DNA of 64,000 nt from Hyaloscypha bicolor E (Eukaryota > Ascomycota > Leotiomycetes > Helotiales > Hyaloscyphaceae). The notes under the pieces are model-generated. The model had not been told where the DNA came from and did not search any database. It was given only the letters and a program-made list of their open reading frames with translations. Positions within the stretch are counted from its first letter, which is position 1; each line of letters begins with the position of its first letter. The translations under genes and the position numbers were made by a program. The stretch covers positions 1,888,014-1,952,013 of the forward strand of contig NW_020194558.1 in NCBI RefSeq assembly GCF_002865645.1. The letters run 5' to 3'. This document shows positions 23,160-33,043 of the stretch, one piece after another.

Positions 23160-23889
23160 ATGCCCACGCAACAACCTCACGTTGCACCTCCGGCAAGCAC
23201 ATCAGCTACCACAGACAATGCCACGAGACTCGAGTCCCAGCCCACCTCCTCTGCCACCAGTGCCTCCGAACTCGCCAGTACAAAGATAAGCCTGCGGGCC
23301 GCTCTTCGACAATTTCCTGACTTTCCCATCCCCGGCATAGATTTCGTTGATATACTTCCTCTCTTTGCGTCTCACTCTCTTCACACCTCACTCATCCGCG
23401 CTCTCGAACTACAAGTCCTCCTCTTCAACAATAGTGTCAAACCGGATGTTATCGTCGGCCTTGATGCAAGAGGGTTCTTGTTTGGTCCCAGTCTGGCATT
23501 AAGACTGGGTGCCAGCTTTGCACCAGTCCGCAAGCGAGGAAAGCTCCCCGGTCCCACCAAGGAGGCTGTGTTTGAGAAGGAGTATGGTCAGGACTTCTTT
23601 CAAATTCAAAGCGACGCTGTAGCAAAAGGGCAGAAGGTGCTGGTGGTTGATGATATTATTGCCACTGGTAAGAGCGCTGTCCTGCGAGACATGCCGCCTC
23701 GTGGGTAAGTATATGAGCTAACATAAGTCAATAGGTGGTTCCGCTGAAGCTGCCGGTAATCTCGTCAAACAACTGGGCGGTGATCTGATCGGATTCTTAT
23801 TCATTCTCGAACTCGATTTCTTAAAGGGACGGGACAAACTCGATGCTCCTGTAGTCACACTTCTCAAGGACGATATGATGGGCAAATAA
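23160..23889 (+). CDS. adenine phosphoribosyltransferase
   Basis: Exons are 23160-23667 and 23735-23889, 220 residues. The intron (gtaaga...aatag, branch gctaac) splits the PRPP loop and is in phase 1. The purine/pyrimidine phosphoribosyltransferase signature VLVVDDIIATGGSA is intact (D164-D165). Other matches are the N-terminal FPDFPIPGIDFVDILPL and GLDARGFLFGPSLALRLGA plus FAPVRKRGKLPG, as in fungal Apt1. The enzyme makes AMP from adenine and PRPP in purine salvage, in the cytosol. A Ser/Thr/Ala-rich extension of about 40 residues precedes the usual start. The ATG at 23160 is the first in frame; the open frame upstream has no ATG. Confidence 0.95.
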
Positions 23890-24558
23890 CACCACCGTTC
23901 GAACTTCGTTGCTGGGTTTCTTTGGCGTTTGGGCGGCATTCAACATAGACAGCATTGCATTACAGCATCTCCTCTACCTGCGACGCGTTTTACGAATTAT
24001 AATGGGCGAGATACCACTTTGGAGGAAGTACATATGTTGAGGCATCGAGGATTTGGTGCAGGAGCGTTCTAATGCTTGCACTCAACCACTGGCTTGGCGG
24101 GGCACATAGCAAAGAGCTCATTCAAAAAGTTGTTTGCTTCAAGTCTGATGGGTCATGGGTCATTCAACAGTTCCCAAGGTAGGCTCTCCATACGGCAGGG
24201 AAGATCAGGAGTCGGAACATGATAGCAGAGTTGCTATTTTGACCTACATCCATGTACCAATACATGGTGGTGGCACGTATCACCTCAAAAACTTCAATGT
24301 CAGTTGAAGAGCAGGAAAATCCTTTGTTGAACATCTCCAGTGGGGTCGAAGCAGTTCATCACGTGAAGCTCCATCGCTCCTCACTTGTGGCTTGCGGTTC
24401 AGCATTCATGACAGGGATTAATGCGAATCTTCGATTTGACGCCCTGCAAGGCAGGATCGAACGCAAATTCTTTATAAGGGAGGAACCTGCTCGAGTTCCT
24501 GCATCCTTAATCATGTCGAAGGCGAGACATTTTCTACTTCTTACATCTCAGATTCAAT
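23890..24558. other. intergenic region
   Basis: These 669 bp hold the 3' UTR of the phosphoribosyltransferase gene and the promoter of the Rae1-like gene. The plus-strand open frame at 24252-24593 has no resemblance to known proteins. I looked for an upstream exon of the Rae1-like gene and found none that improves on the ATG at 24559. Confidence 0.35.
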
Positions 24559-25718
24559 ATGGCTTTGCCCCCGCCAGGTCCCCGGTGATCTGAGCAATGA
24601 TAGACAACTTATTTCCCCACCAGACGACAGTACATCCTCGTTGGCTTGGTCACCAGTCGAGAATTACCTTGCTGTTGGATCTTGGGACTGCAAAGTCCGC
24701 ATCTACGATATTACGAAAAGCCGGACTGGCGTCGTTGCAGCTGCAATTGAATTTGGGGGACCAGTGCTCAGTTGCCACTGGTCAGGAGTCAGTGTTCTTC
24801 TTCTCTTCACCTTCAAAATCTGATGATGTATTTCGTCAGGATGGTCAAAAGGTTGTCGGAGCAGGCGCAGACAAAACTGCTCGAATATTAGATCTCGGTG
24901 CGAACGGAGCTCCCGCGCAACAAGTTGCCGCCCATGACGCTCCTATCCGATCTGTTCGATTCTTCGATGCGCCAAACACCAATGCCCCTATGGTGGTTAC
25001 AGGTAGTTGGGATAGAACAGTTGAATTTTGGGACCTGAGATTAGCAACCCCAGCAGCGCAGCTAGCTCTTCCTGAATGGGTGTATGCTCTGGATGCGAGG
25101 AACAAGCTGCTTGTTGTTGTAACTGCAGATCGGCAAAACCATTTTGTGAATCTAGAACACTGGGGTGCGATATGGAGAACAAGACAGAGTCCGCTCAACC
25201 ACCAGAGCAGGGTCGTCACATGCTTTCTCGATGGGTCTGGCTTTGCCCTTGGAAGTATTGAGGGCAGAGTTTCGTTCCAGTACACTTCTGATCAAGACCA
25301 TTCCAAGTCAGTCTCTCAAGCTCTCTAATGATACTCACAACTAACATTAGTCAGCAAATCTTACTCCTTCAAATGCCACCGCCAAAAAGACAAACCAACC
25401 GACAATGTAACGAACGTGTGGACCATCAACGATATCTCGGTTCATCCAATTCATGGTACCTTCAGCACGTGCGGTTCTGACGGCACCTTCCAATTCTGGG
25501 ACAATGAGACTAAGTGCAGGCTGAACCTGTATCCAGGTGTTGAGGGACAGATTTCTGCGACGGCGTTTAATATGAATGGAAAGCTCTTTGCTTATGCAGT
25601 TAGCTATGATTGGAGTAAGGGGTATTTGTTTAATACACCAGATCTTCCTAATAAGATCATGCTGCATCCTGTTGTGGAGGATGACTGTAAGCCCAGGCAG
25701 ATTATTGGAAGGAGATGA
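24559..25718 (+). CDS. Rae1/Gle2-like WD40 mRNA export factor, apparent frameshift in exon 1
   Basis: Exons are 24559-24787, 24840-25306 and 25355-25718. It resembles the nuclear-pore beta-propeller Rae1/Gle2, which works in mRNA export and spindle assembly. Diagnostic blocks are SPPDDSTSSLAWSP, KVVGAGADKTARILDL, VTGSWDRTVEFWDLR, GSIEGRVSFQY, SFKCHRQ, DISVHPIHGTFSTCGSDGTF and FAYAVSYDWSKGY. The ATG at 24559 gives MAL, the usual Rae1 start, but this frame ends after nine codons. One base fewer in the CCCC run at 24580-24583 would join it to the propeller frame, for about 352 residues, the family's length. No ATG lies in the propeller frame until deep inside. It is more diverged than usual for this family, so it may be a paralogue, a pseudogene in early decay, or a sequence error. 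Confidence 0.72.
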
Positions 25719-26014
25719 ATGAGTTGGCGTGGCATGGGAATCATGAGGGGTCAGGGCAGGCTTTTTATTGATATTTCAAAATATAAATTTTTCCTATAAT
25801 GAATGTTCCTGCGATGTTCGACCAGACCTTTAAATAAACATGAGAAATCTCGTCATCCAGATTTGCTTGCGAGTTTTGCTGATCAACCACTTTCCATCCA
25901 TCTCAAATTCTAAGCCTCACGAGACGAGGCTGACCCTCGGCATCTTCATTCTCCGACACAGCTAACCTTTTTCGATCGAGGCAACATCACTTCAAATCCT
26001 CTCTCATCAACAGT

Positions 26015-27745
26015 ATGGCCTCCGAACTATCGCGGCCATTACTCTTGCCCCAGAATCGAAAATTACGGCATCTGCAAGGGATATACCTGCGGAATCTCAC
26101 TCTTTCCCGGCCACGCGGCAAGACAATTGACGACGCAGCTCTCAATAAAACTCCTCAGAAGCTCGAAGCTCTGCGCGAACCACAGCTCCACCATGCGCAA
26201 TCGTCAGGAGACCTGCGACCACCGAAACTGCGAAGGAGAAGTACGAATTGGAGTGGTGCCAGCCCGGATCTGCGGCAAAAGAAGCTCGAAGATGTCATCG
26301 ACAGCAGGACAGCCGATACGTTCTTTACACTGCATGCGAAGGGACAGGAGGACCCGATATACATCAGCGAGGTTGTGGAAAGGGCTATGAATCCTACGTT
26401 TCGATTCTTTGATCTCTCCGGATTTGGGCCCGCGACGACGAGACTCGATACTTTTACAATCAGGTTATGGGTCAAGAGACAAGACTTTGTGCCTCTTATT
26501 GAAGAAGAAGTCAGTCTACAGTCGCTGCAGTTTGTTGGGACTCTGGAAAACCACCCTTTTCTACCGAATTGTATTCTGTTCCACCTCATCGATGGAATCT
26601 ACACAATTGATCTCGCGTCAAAACCACCGAACCCGAAACACGCTCCCTCATTACCCACATCATCATATAGTGCGCTCATGCGCCTGTCCAATCTTGACGA
26701 ATCGATTCAAGATGCTCTCGCCACCCGCGAAGAATTAGCTGCTCAAATCAACGAAATTCTACTTTCGAATCCTGTGGATGAATCCCCACAAGCAGAGGAG
26801 GAGGTGGCTCTTGCATCACGCTACGTAGCTTCTGAACGCAAGTTGCTCAAAAACTCCATACGCAGGCGTGCCGAGCTCAAAACCTCAATATCATCACGCA
26901 CGGAAGCTATTAAGACCGGTAAAGAACTACAACTGAAATATCTGGAGGATATAAACAACGCCCAAGACAAACTCTCGAACTGCAAAACACTCTTACAAAC
27001 CACCACATCCGAAATTCATGGCCAGAGAAGACGAATATGCGAAGAGCTTCTCGCCATCTACCCCATAGAAGCAACAACCCACACCCTCCTCTTCACCATC
27101 TGCGGCCTTCCCCTCCCGAACTCCATCTTCGAAGACGCAGATGAAGACATCATCTCCGCAGCCCTTGGCTATGTTGCCCGTCTGGTAGACTTGCTACAAT
27201 ATTACCTCTCAGTCCCGCTTCCGTACCCAATAACTTCATATGGCTCTCGCTCAATAATACAAGACTCCATCTCCATCCTGCAGGACAATCAGCGCATTTT
27301 CCCCCTGTACATGAAGGGCACAGTCCGCTTCCGGTTCGACTACGGCGTCTTCCTTTTAAACAAGAACATTGAACGGCTAGCCGAGAGCCAAGGGTTAAAA
27401 GTAATGGATATTCGACAGACGCTCCCGAATCTCAAATACGTACTTTATGTATGCAGTGCAGGGAGCAGCGAGTTACCTGCTCGCAAAGCAGGCGGGATAA
27501 GGGGGCTAATAACTGGGAGGGAGGTCGAGATCGGGAGTCGGAGGGGGAGTGCGGATTCCGGAATTGTAGGGGCGCAGAGCGAGGCTGTTAGGAAGGCGTT
27601 GGAGAATGGCAGTGCAGAAGCCAAAGGTGTGAAGCTTGATGTTGGCAAAGGGAACAGAGATTTTAATATGGCGAGTGTGCCATTTAGAGATACGCATGTG
27701 CAGAGTTTGAGGACGAGGGGATTGAGGGAGAATATCAAGAGATGA
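26015..27745 (+). CDS. UVRAG/Vps38-like (Atg14-domain) protein
   Basis: A single exon of 576 residues. The N-terminal part carries a basic LRHLQGIYLRNLTL motif typical of fungal Vps38/UVRAG-like proteins, then a C2-like beta-rich segment (YISEVVERAMNPTFRFFDLSG...). A coiled coil runs at about residues 227-345, and a C-terminal beta/alpha domain contains ICEELLAIYPIE, the hallmark block of the Atg14/UVRAG (PF10186) family. It ends with a Gly/Arg-rich tail. Such proteins are subunits of the Vps34 PI3-kinase complex that acts in endosomal sorting and autophagy. The start ATG at 26015 follows a pyrimidine-rich leader. The downstream Snx4 gene at the other end of the window acts in the same cellular process, but they are not neighbours. 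Confidence 0.88.
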   Translation: MASELSRPLLLPQNRKLRHLQGIYLRNLTLSRPRGKTIDDAALNKTPQKLEALREPQLHHAQSSGDLRPPKLRRRSTNWSGASPDLRQKKLEDVIDSRTADTFFTLHAKGQEDPIYISEVVERAMNPTFRFFDLSGFGPATTRLDTFTIRLWVKRQDFVPLIEEEVSLQSLQFVGTLENHPFLPNCILFHLIDGIYTIDLASKPPNPKHAPSLPTSSYSALMRLSNLDESIQDALATREELAAQINEILLSNPVDESPQAEEEVALASRYVASERKLLKNSIRRRAELKTSISSRTEAIKTGKELQLKYLEDINNAQDKLSNCKTLLQTTTSEIHGQRRRICEELLAIYPIEATTHTLLFTICGLPLPNSIFEDADEDIISAALGYVARLVDLLQYYLSVPLPYPITSYGSRSIIQDSISILQDNQRIFPLYMKGTVRFRFDYGVFLLNKNIERLAESQGLKVMDIRQTLPNLKYVLYVCSAGSSELPARKAGGIRGLITGREVEIGSRRGSADSGIVGAQSEAVRKALENGSAEAKGVKLDVGKGNRDFNMASVPFRDTHVQSLRTRGLRENIKR

Positions 27746-29287
27746 TTTGCTGATAGTAATGATACCACATGAGCATTGTTTTGACCTTGCTATCATTGTC
27801 TCTCTTGATTAGAACTTGAGGCGGAACGTCATGTTTTGCACGCACGATATTGAACAGCGCGAGAAAATCTTGTTACGACATTAAGCTTGAAATCGGAACA
27901 ACCCCTGGGCAATGTACGCTGCTTCATAAATGACATCCGATGTTCAGGGCGTACTTTGTTGATCCGGAATTTAAAGGCTTCAGAACGAATATAGAGGCAT
28001 TGTGTACTTAGCTCTGGGTCCGTGCTCTCTCACCTGCATCCATTTTCCGAGCGGCCAGATGGGGCCATCTAGGTGTGCGTGAGATTTGGCGTCCGTTTTG
28101 CAAGCTGAAATTTTTGAGTTCGCGTACAGTTGATTGGATAGGGGCCAGGCCATGATCAAAATAAAGCCAAGTCAATTGAAAATAATAATATTTAAGTTTT
28201 GGATACACGAGTATATGTCCGATAGATGCTCAAAGTTGAGCGGCAACGATTTTATTCTTTTACATCAGTATAATATGCAAAGGAAGAAAAAGCGACCTCG
28301 GATTGAAAATAAGGGGCATCTCGCTTAATTTGCAGTTTGCAAGAAATCTAAGAATCAGATTGCTCGTCTCTCAGTTGGAAGCCTAGTATAGAACCCCTAC
28401 ACACAAATACTACCGGGTCTCCTGTCGCTAAACACAATATACTAAAAGCAGAAAGTATATCGCCTGAGAGAACTTGAGGCGAGGCAGGATCCGTGGTGCC
28501 GAACTAAAGCGCCCCTCCCTGCCTACCTAGTTCCCGTTCAACGGTTTGGTTCTAAAATGTATAATAACAAACCACTGAATAGCCGCTAAGACTGTGGGAG
28601 GATTCTGACGTCATCAACTTTTAGATCTTGCTTCTGCAATAAGGGGATGGTAGCGGAGGCTAAGGAGTTGTATGCGGGAAACTTTCAACGGGCCGTTCCT
28701 CGAATCATGGCGTGGGTAGGAGCGAATTTCCCTGCATACCATCATATCTTCGCATTTCTCGACGCATCAGATAATATACAAAGGGAGAAAGATTTGGAGA
28801 ATGTTCGGGGTCGAGAAGGGATTATGTGTAAGAGAGGAAGCTAATTTCCAAGAGTTTGGGACAAAGAACCTTTTGGATGTGCCACAAGGAAGTAAAGATT
28901 GGAAATAGACTTCAAATAGTTGAGACCAGCTTGAGAGGAGAGGTGGCCCGCATTCCTAGTTTCATTCCTAGCTTTGTGATGTGCAACAAGGAAGGACAGG
29001 AAATCGTTGGGGATCGGCTTTCGGGACAGAGGTGGACTGGGCCACTTGGTGAAGCGAAAATGGAAAGCAGCAGAGAATACACCACGAGTGAGGTGGAAGA
29101 AGAGATGTACAGATATTGTAGGCACCTGGAACAGAAGGATGCAAGCACGCACACAGAACGATGATGCAAAAGTTTCTCAATTTCCAAAGCTATGTACCCA
29201 GAAACGCCTCGTTGCTTCGTCCTCATTACCACCTCAAATCTATCCACAGGTATCAAAAGGTTGCAATTTTGCCCGCCATCTACCGAT
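27746..29287. other. convergent intergenic region, 1.5 kb
   Basis: This lies between the 3' ends of the UVRAG-like and phosphoketolase genes. A clearly A/T-rich patch lies at about 28,150-28,330. Small open frames (28647-28844 and 28856-29164, plus) have no resemblance to known proteins. No transposon ends or RNA gene seen. Confidence 0.35.
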
Positions 29288-31774
29288 TTACTCCTTTGGG
29301 GGATGCGGCCATCTCCAGGCGGTGATATATGCCGGATCAATACCATTCTCATACGCTTGCGTCTTAGCCGCAATCTGCATATTCAGCAACTTCTCTCTCA
29401 CACCACTAGCCTTGTTATGTAGCGTCGGGATCCGATCAATGGCATCCATCGCCAGCGAGAACCGATCAGTCTGGTTTCGGATGGCCAACTCGAGAGGGGT
29501 GTCGATGTTGCCTTTCTCCTTGTAGCCTCTGACGTGGAGGTTAAGTTGGCCGGGTCGCTTGTAGGTCAAGCGGTGGATGAGCCATGGGTACGAGTGGAAG
29601 TTGAAGATGATGGGGCGGTCTTGCGTGAAGACTGAGCACCACTCTTTGTCTGACATGCCGTGGGGATGGTCCACAGATGAGATGAGCTTGAAGAGATCGA
29701 TGACATTTACGAATCTGATCTTCAGTTGGGGGAGAAGTTCGCGGAGGAGTCCGGTAGCGGCGAGGGCTTCGTGGGTTGGGACATCGCCGCAGGATGCCAT
29801 GACGACGTCAGGATCTTCACCTTGGTCGTTGCTGGCCCAGTCCCATATTCCGACTCCCTTGGTGCAGTGCTCGATTGCTTCTTCCATATTGAGGTATTGG
29901 ATATGGTCTTGCTTGTCGGCAACGATGACATTGACGTAGTTGGTGCTGCGGAGACAATGATCTGTGACCGAGAGGAGAGTGTTTCCGTCAGGTGGGAGGT
30001 AGATTCGCACGACTTCTGGGCTCTTGTTTGCGACAACATCGAGGAAACCAGGATCTTGATGGGTGAAGCCGTTGTGGTCTTGTCTCCAGACGGTAGCTGT
30101 GAGAAGGATGTTGAGGGAGGCGACCTTGACACGCCATTCGACTTCATTGCACTTCTCAATCCATTTGCAGTGTTGGTTGACCATAGAGTCGATGATGTGA
30201 ATGAAGGGTTCGTAGCTGTTGAGAAGACCATGTCGTCCTGAGAGAACGTAGCCTTCCATCCAGCCTTCGCAGGTATGCTCACTCAGCATCTCCATCACAC
30301 GGCCTTCCATTGCCAAGTTTCCTCCATCTGAATCTTCCTCAAAGTATTCTCCCATCCAGACCTTCTTGCCTGCCTTATAGATCTCGCCGAGCTTGTTGGA
30401 CTCAGTCTCATCTGGGCCGAAGACACGGAAGTTGGTCATATTCTTTGCGACAATGTCTCGGAGGAACTTTGCCATGTTGACCATGCTGCCGAGATTCGAA
30501 ATACCAGGTTCTATGTTGGGAAGGGCGTATTTGCGGAAGTCTGGCATGTCCAGAGGCTTGCGGAGAAGTCCACCATTGCCGACTGGGTTGGCAGACATGC
30601 GAGCATTTCCAGTGGGAGCAAGAGCCTTCAACTCTGGAATCAACTTGCCATCCTTGCCAAAAGCCTCATCTGCATTGTAGCCCTTCATCCAGTCCTCCAA
30701 GATTTTCAAGTGTGCGGGATTTGAGGCGACATCGGGGATTGGGATCTGATGTGCCCGCCAGAAACCTTCGAGGAGCTTGCTGTCAATCTTTCTTGGACCA
30801 GTCCAACCTTTAGGACTTCGAAGGACGATCATGGGCCAGCGGGGGCGGAATGCTTTCTTGGAGTCTCGAGCTTGCTTCTGGCACTTCTTGATCTCCAACA
30901 CACAGTGCTCAAGTGTTGCTGCCATTGCTTGGTGCATGCTCTCCATGTCGCTACCCTCAACGAAATATGGTGTCCAACCATAACCAACGAACAGTGCCGT
31001 TAATTCTGCGTGACTGATACGTGCGAGGATAGTAGGATTGTTGATCTTGTAGCCGTTAAGGTGGAGTACTGGAAGGACTGCACCATCAGTCATTGGGTTG
31101 AGGAATTTTGTGCTGTGCCAGCTGGTAGCAAGAGGGCCGGTCTCAGCCTCGCCATCTCCAACCATCGTCAATGTGATCAAGCTCGGGTTATCGAAGACCG
31201 TACCGAAAGCGTGGGAAATTGAGTATCCGAGTTCACCACCCTCGTGAATGGAACCTGGGGTCTCGGGCGTGGCGTGAGATCCGACTCCACCTGGGAATGA
31301 GAATTGCTTGAAGAATCTCCTCATGCCCTCCTCATTCTCTGCCATGTCTGGGTAGACTTCCGAGTAGACACCCTCGAGGTATGATTGTGAGAGAACAGCT
31401 GGAGCTCCATGACCTGGGCCGGACACGAAGAGTGCATTCAAGTCGTATTTCTTGATAAGACGATTGAAGTGCATCCATGTGAAAGCTTGACCAGCGTCAG
31501 ATCCCCAGTGGCCCAGTAAACGAGCTTTGAGATGTTCGACCTTGAGAGGCTCCTTGAGGAGGGGGTTTTCGCGGAGGTAGAGCATGCCAAGGCATAGGTA
31601 CATGCTGGCCTTGAACCAAGCTTCATATTTGCGGATTTCCTCAGCGTCGAGGGGCTTCCCGGAAACTGTTGAGCGAGCAACTCCGTAAGGAGATATGCTC
31701 TTGACCTCAACATCTTTTGCAGCAGGCTCAATTTCTTGAGCAGCTGGTGCCACCATTGTTGGCATTGAGTCCAT
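29288..31774 (-). CDS. phosphoketolase (xylulose-5-phosphate/fructose-6-phosphate)
   Basis: A single uninterrupted exon of 828 residues, the normal length. The thiamine-diphosphate enzyme signature is intact: GDGEAETGP at residues 206-214 and GYKINNPT at 241-248. Other family blocks are GHWGSDAGQAF, SGPGHGAPA, ELGYSISHAFG, WRQDHNGFTHQDPGF, YLPPDGNTLL and the final HGMSDKEW..VFTQDRPIIFNFHSYPWLIHRLTYKR. The enzyme splits xylulose-5-phosphate (and probably fructose-6-phosphate) with phosphate into acetyl phosphate and glyceraldehyde-3-phosphate (or erythrose-4-phosphate) in the cytosol. The lack of introns in a long gene is notable in this window. The next gene upstream on the same strand is a sugar transporter, which suggests but does not prove a shared role. 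Confidence 0.97.
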   Translation of the reverse strand: MDSMPTMVAPAAQEIEPAAKDVEVKSISPYGVARSTVSGKPLDAEEIRKYEAWFKASMYLCLGMLYLRENPLLKEPLKVEHLKARLLGHWGSDAGQAFTWMHFNRLIKKYDLNALFVSGPGHGAPAVLSQSYLEGVYSEVYPDMAENEEGMRRFFKQFSFPGGVGSHATPETPGSIHEGGELGYSISHAFGTVFDNPSLITLTMVGDGEAETGPLATSWHSTKFLNPMTDGAVLPVLHLNGYKINNPTILARISHAELTALFVGYGWTPYFVEGSDMESMHQAMAATLEHCVLEIKKCQKQARDSKKAFRPRWPMIVLRSPKGWTGPRKIDSKLLEGFWRAHQIPIPDVASNPAHLKILEDWMKGYNADEAFGKDGKLIPELKALAPTGNARMSANPVGNGGLLRKPLDMPDFRKYALPNIEPGISNLGSMVNMAKFLRDIVAKNMTNFRVFGPDETESNKLGEIYKAGKKVWMGEYFEEDSDGGNLAMEGRVMEMLSEHTCEGWMEGYVLSGRHGLLNSYEPFIHIIDSMVNQHCKWIEKCNEVEWRVKVASLNILLTATVWRQDHNGFTHQDPGFLDVVANKSPEVVRIYLPPDGNTLLSVTDHCLRSTNYVNVIVADKQDHIQYLNMEEAIEHCTKGVGIWDWASNDQGEDPDVVMASCGDVPTHEALAATGLLRELLPQLKIRFVNVIDLFKLISSVDHPHGMSDKEWCSVFTQDRPIIFNFHSYPWLIHRLTYKRPGQLNLHVRGYKEKGNIDTPLELAIRNQTDRFSLAMDAIDRIPTLHNKASGVREKLLNMQIAAKTQAYENGIDPAYITAWRWPHPPKE

Positions 31775-33043
31775 GCTTCTCGGATGATTCGGTGAAACTG
31801 TTGTTGGTGGGTTGTTTAGGGTCCAATTGCTATGGCGGGGTAATTGGAAGTGAGGGTATTCACTTCACAGCCTTAAATGCTGTTTGGCGGTTTCGATAAT
31901 TAAGCTTGAGCAGCTTTGATAGTTCGATAACTGAGAGGGAGTTGCTTGAAGGAATTGAAAGGGAATGGGCAGTGGACAGCTCTCGCCTTATGAATGAAAT
32001 TTTGGGAGGGGTTAGCTTAGCTATCAGTCCTTGGAGGGGTCATGCAGTCGTGCAGGATGGGTAAGAGGTGGTCTGATATTTGCAGACAATTTTGCTGGAA
32101 CTCAGGTACTTACCCACCGCAGCGGATTATTGTTTTCTCGATTGAACGAGCATACCGCGATCCTCGGTTTATGGGGTGACTTCTGGCATGGGATGACTTG
32201 CCGAAGAACCTATTGAGGCGATCCTGGCCGAGTCGAGCAGTCCAGGTGCAGGAAAAGATGCAACAAGATCATGATGCAGTCAGAGCATCCCCATGCTCCC
32301 TGCTTAGTTGAGGTAGAAGCGTTGTTTGCAGTGGATAGGGTCGATCACCGAACATGCAACACGCGCAAGAGATTCTGTCTACCTCTTGTCTGATCACGAT
32401 TGCCCATGTGCAGCGCAAAGTTGAGAGCGCGACGGATGGCGGGGCTCATGCATGCGGGCTTGGGGACCCTGACGCCGCCGAGGCCACTAAAAGGCCCAAA
32501 AGGTGGCGTGTCAATGACACGTTGGAGATGGTACGAGACGCTTGTCTCGAGATAATTGACATATGACATGGCCTGATGTCGTATCGGAACCCGTTGCAAC
32601 GATTTTGCGGCGCTGGAAAATGAAGTATTCGAGAAGATGACCCACTGTCATTGAAAAGTAAGGTCTTTATTTTCCTCGCTTCACTCCGTTTCACGTGATA
32701 GGGGACCTGGAGATCTTCTGGGTGTCGGCCTGTCATGGAATCTATAGCAGAACACTTTCTTGGGCAGGGACAAGAGCTTAATCGTTGCAGTAGACTGCAA
32801 AGATGGGGTGGGAGAGTTCTTCGGCCCAAGAAACAGAGGTGACAATCACGTGATAAGCAGGACTTGGTGAACCGGGGGAATTAGTTGTACCATGCTCCCA
32901 CGGAACATTGGTGGCACATGGTGCAATTATTCATCTCAGGACTGATATCTCGATGATAAAGAATTCTTTGATACTACTGGTACATAAGGTCATTAGTAAC
33001 TGAACACGTTATCAACATCTCCCATCGGAACCGTTTCGTCCGA
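31775..33043. promoter_or_regulatory. phosphoketolase upstream region
   Basis: These 1.27 kb separate the phosphoketolase start from the 3' end of the transporter gene on the same strand, so the right end is the transporter 3' UTR and the left end the phosphoketolase promoter. TCACGTGA-like sites occur at 32,694 (TTTCACGTGATA) and 32,848 (ATCACGTGATA). Such E-box-type palindromes are common bHLH targets, but no factor is implied. No gene seen. Confidence 0.4.

Noticed and set aside
27746..29287. Possible tRNA or other RNA gene in the A/T-rich gap
   Set aside because: No cloverleaf with matching A and B boxes could be read; a covariance search would be needed.
29577..30282. Long open frames within phosphoketolase on both strands
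   Set aside because: Shadows of a well-conserved 828-residue enzyme; no independent evidence.
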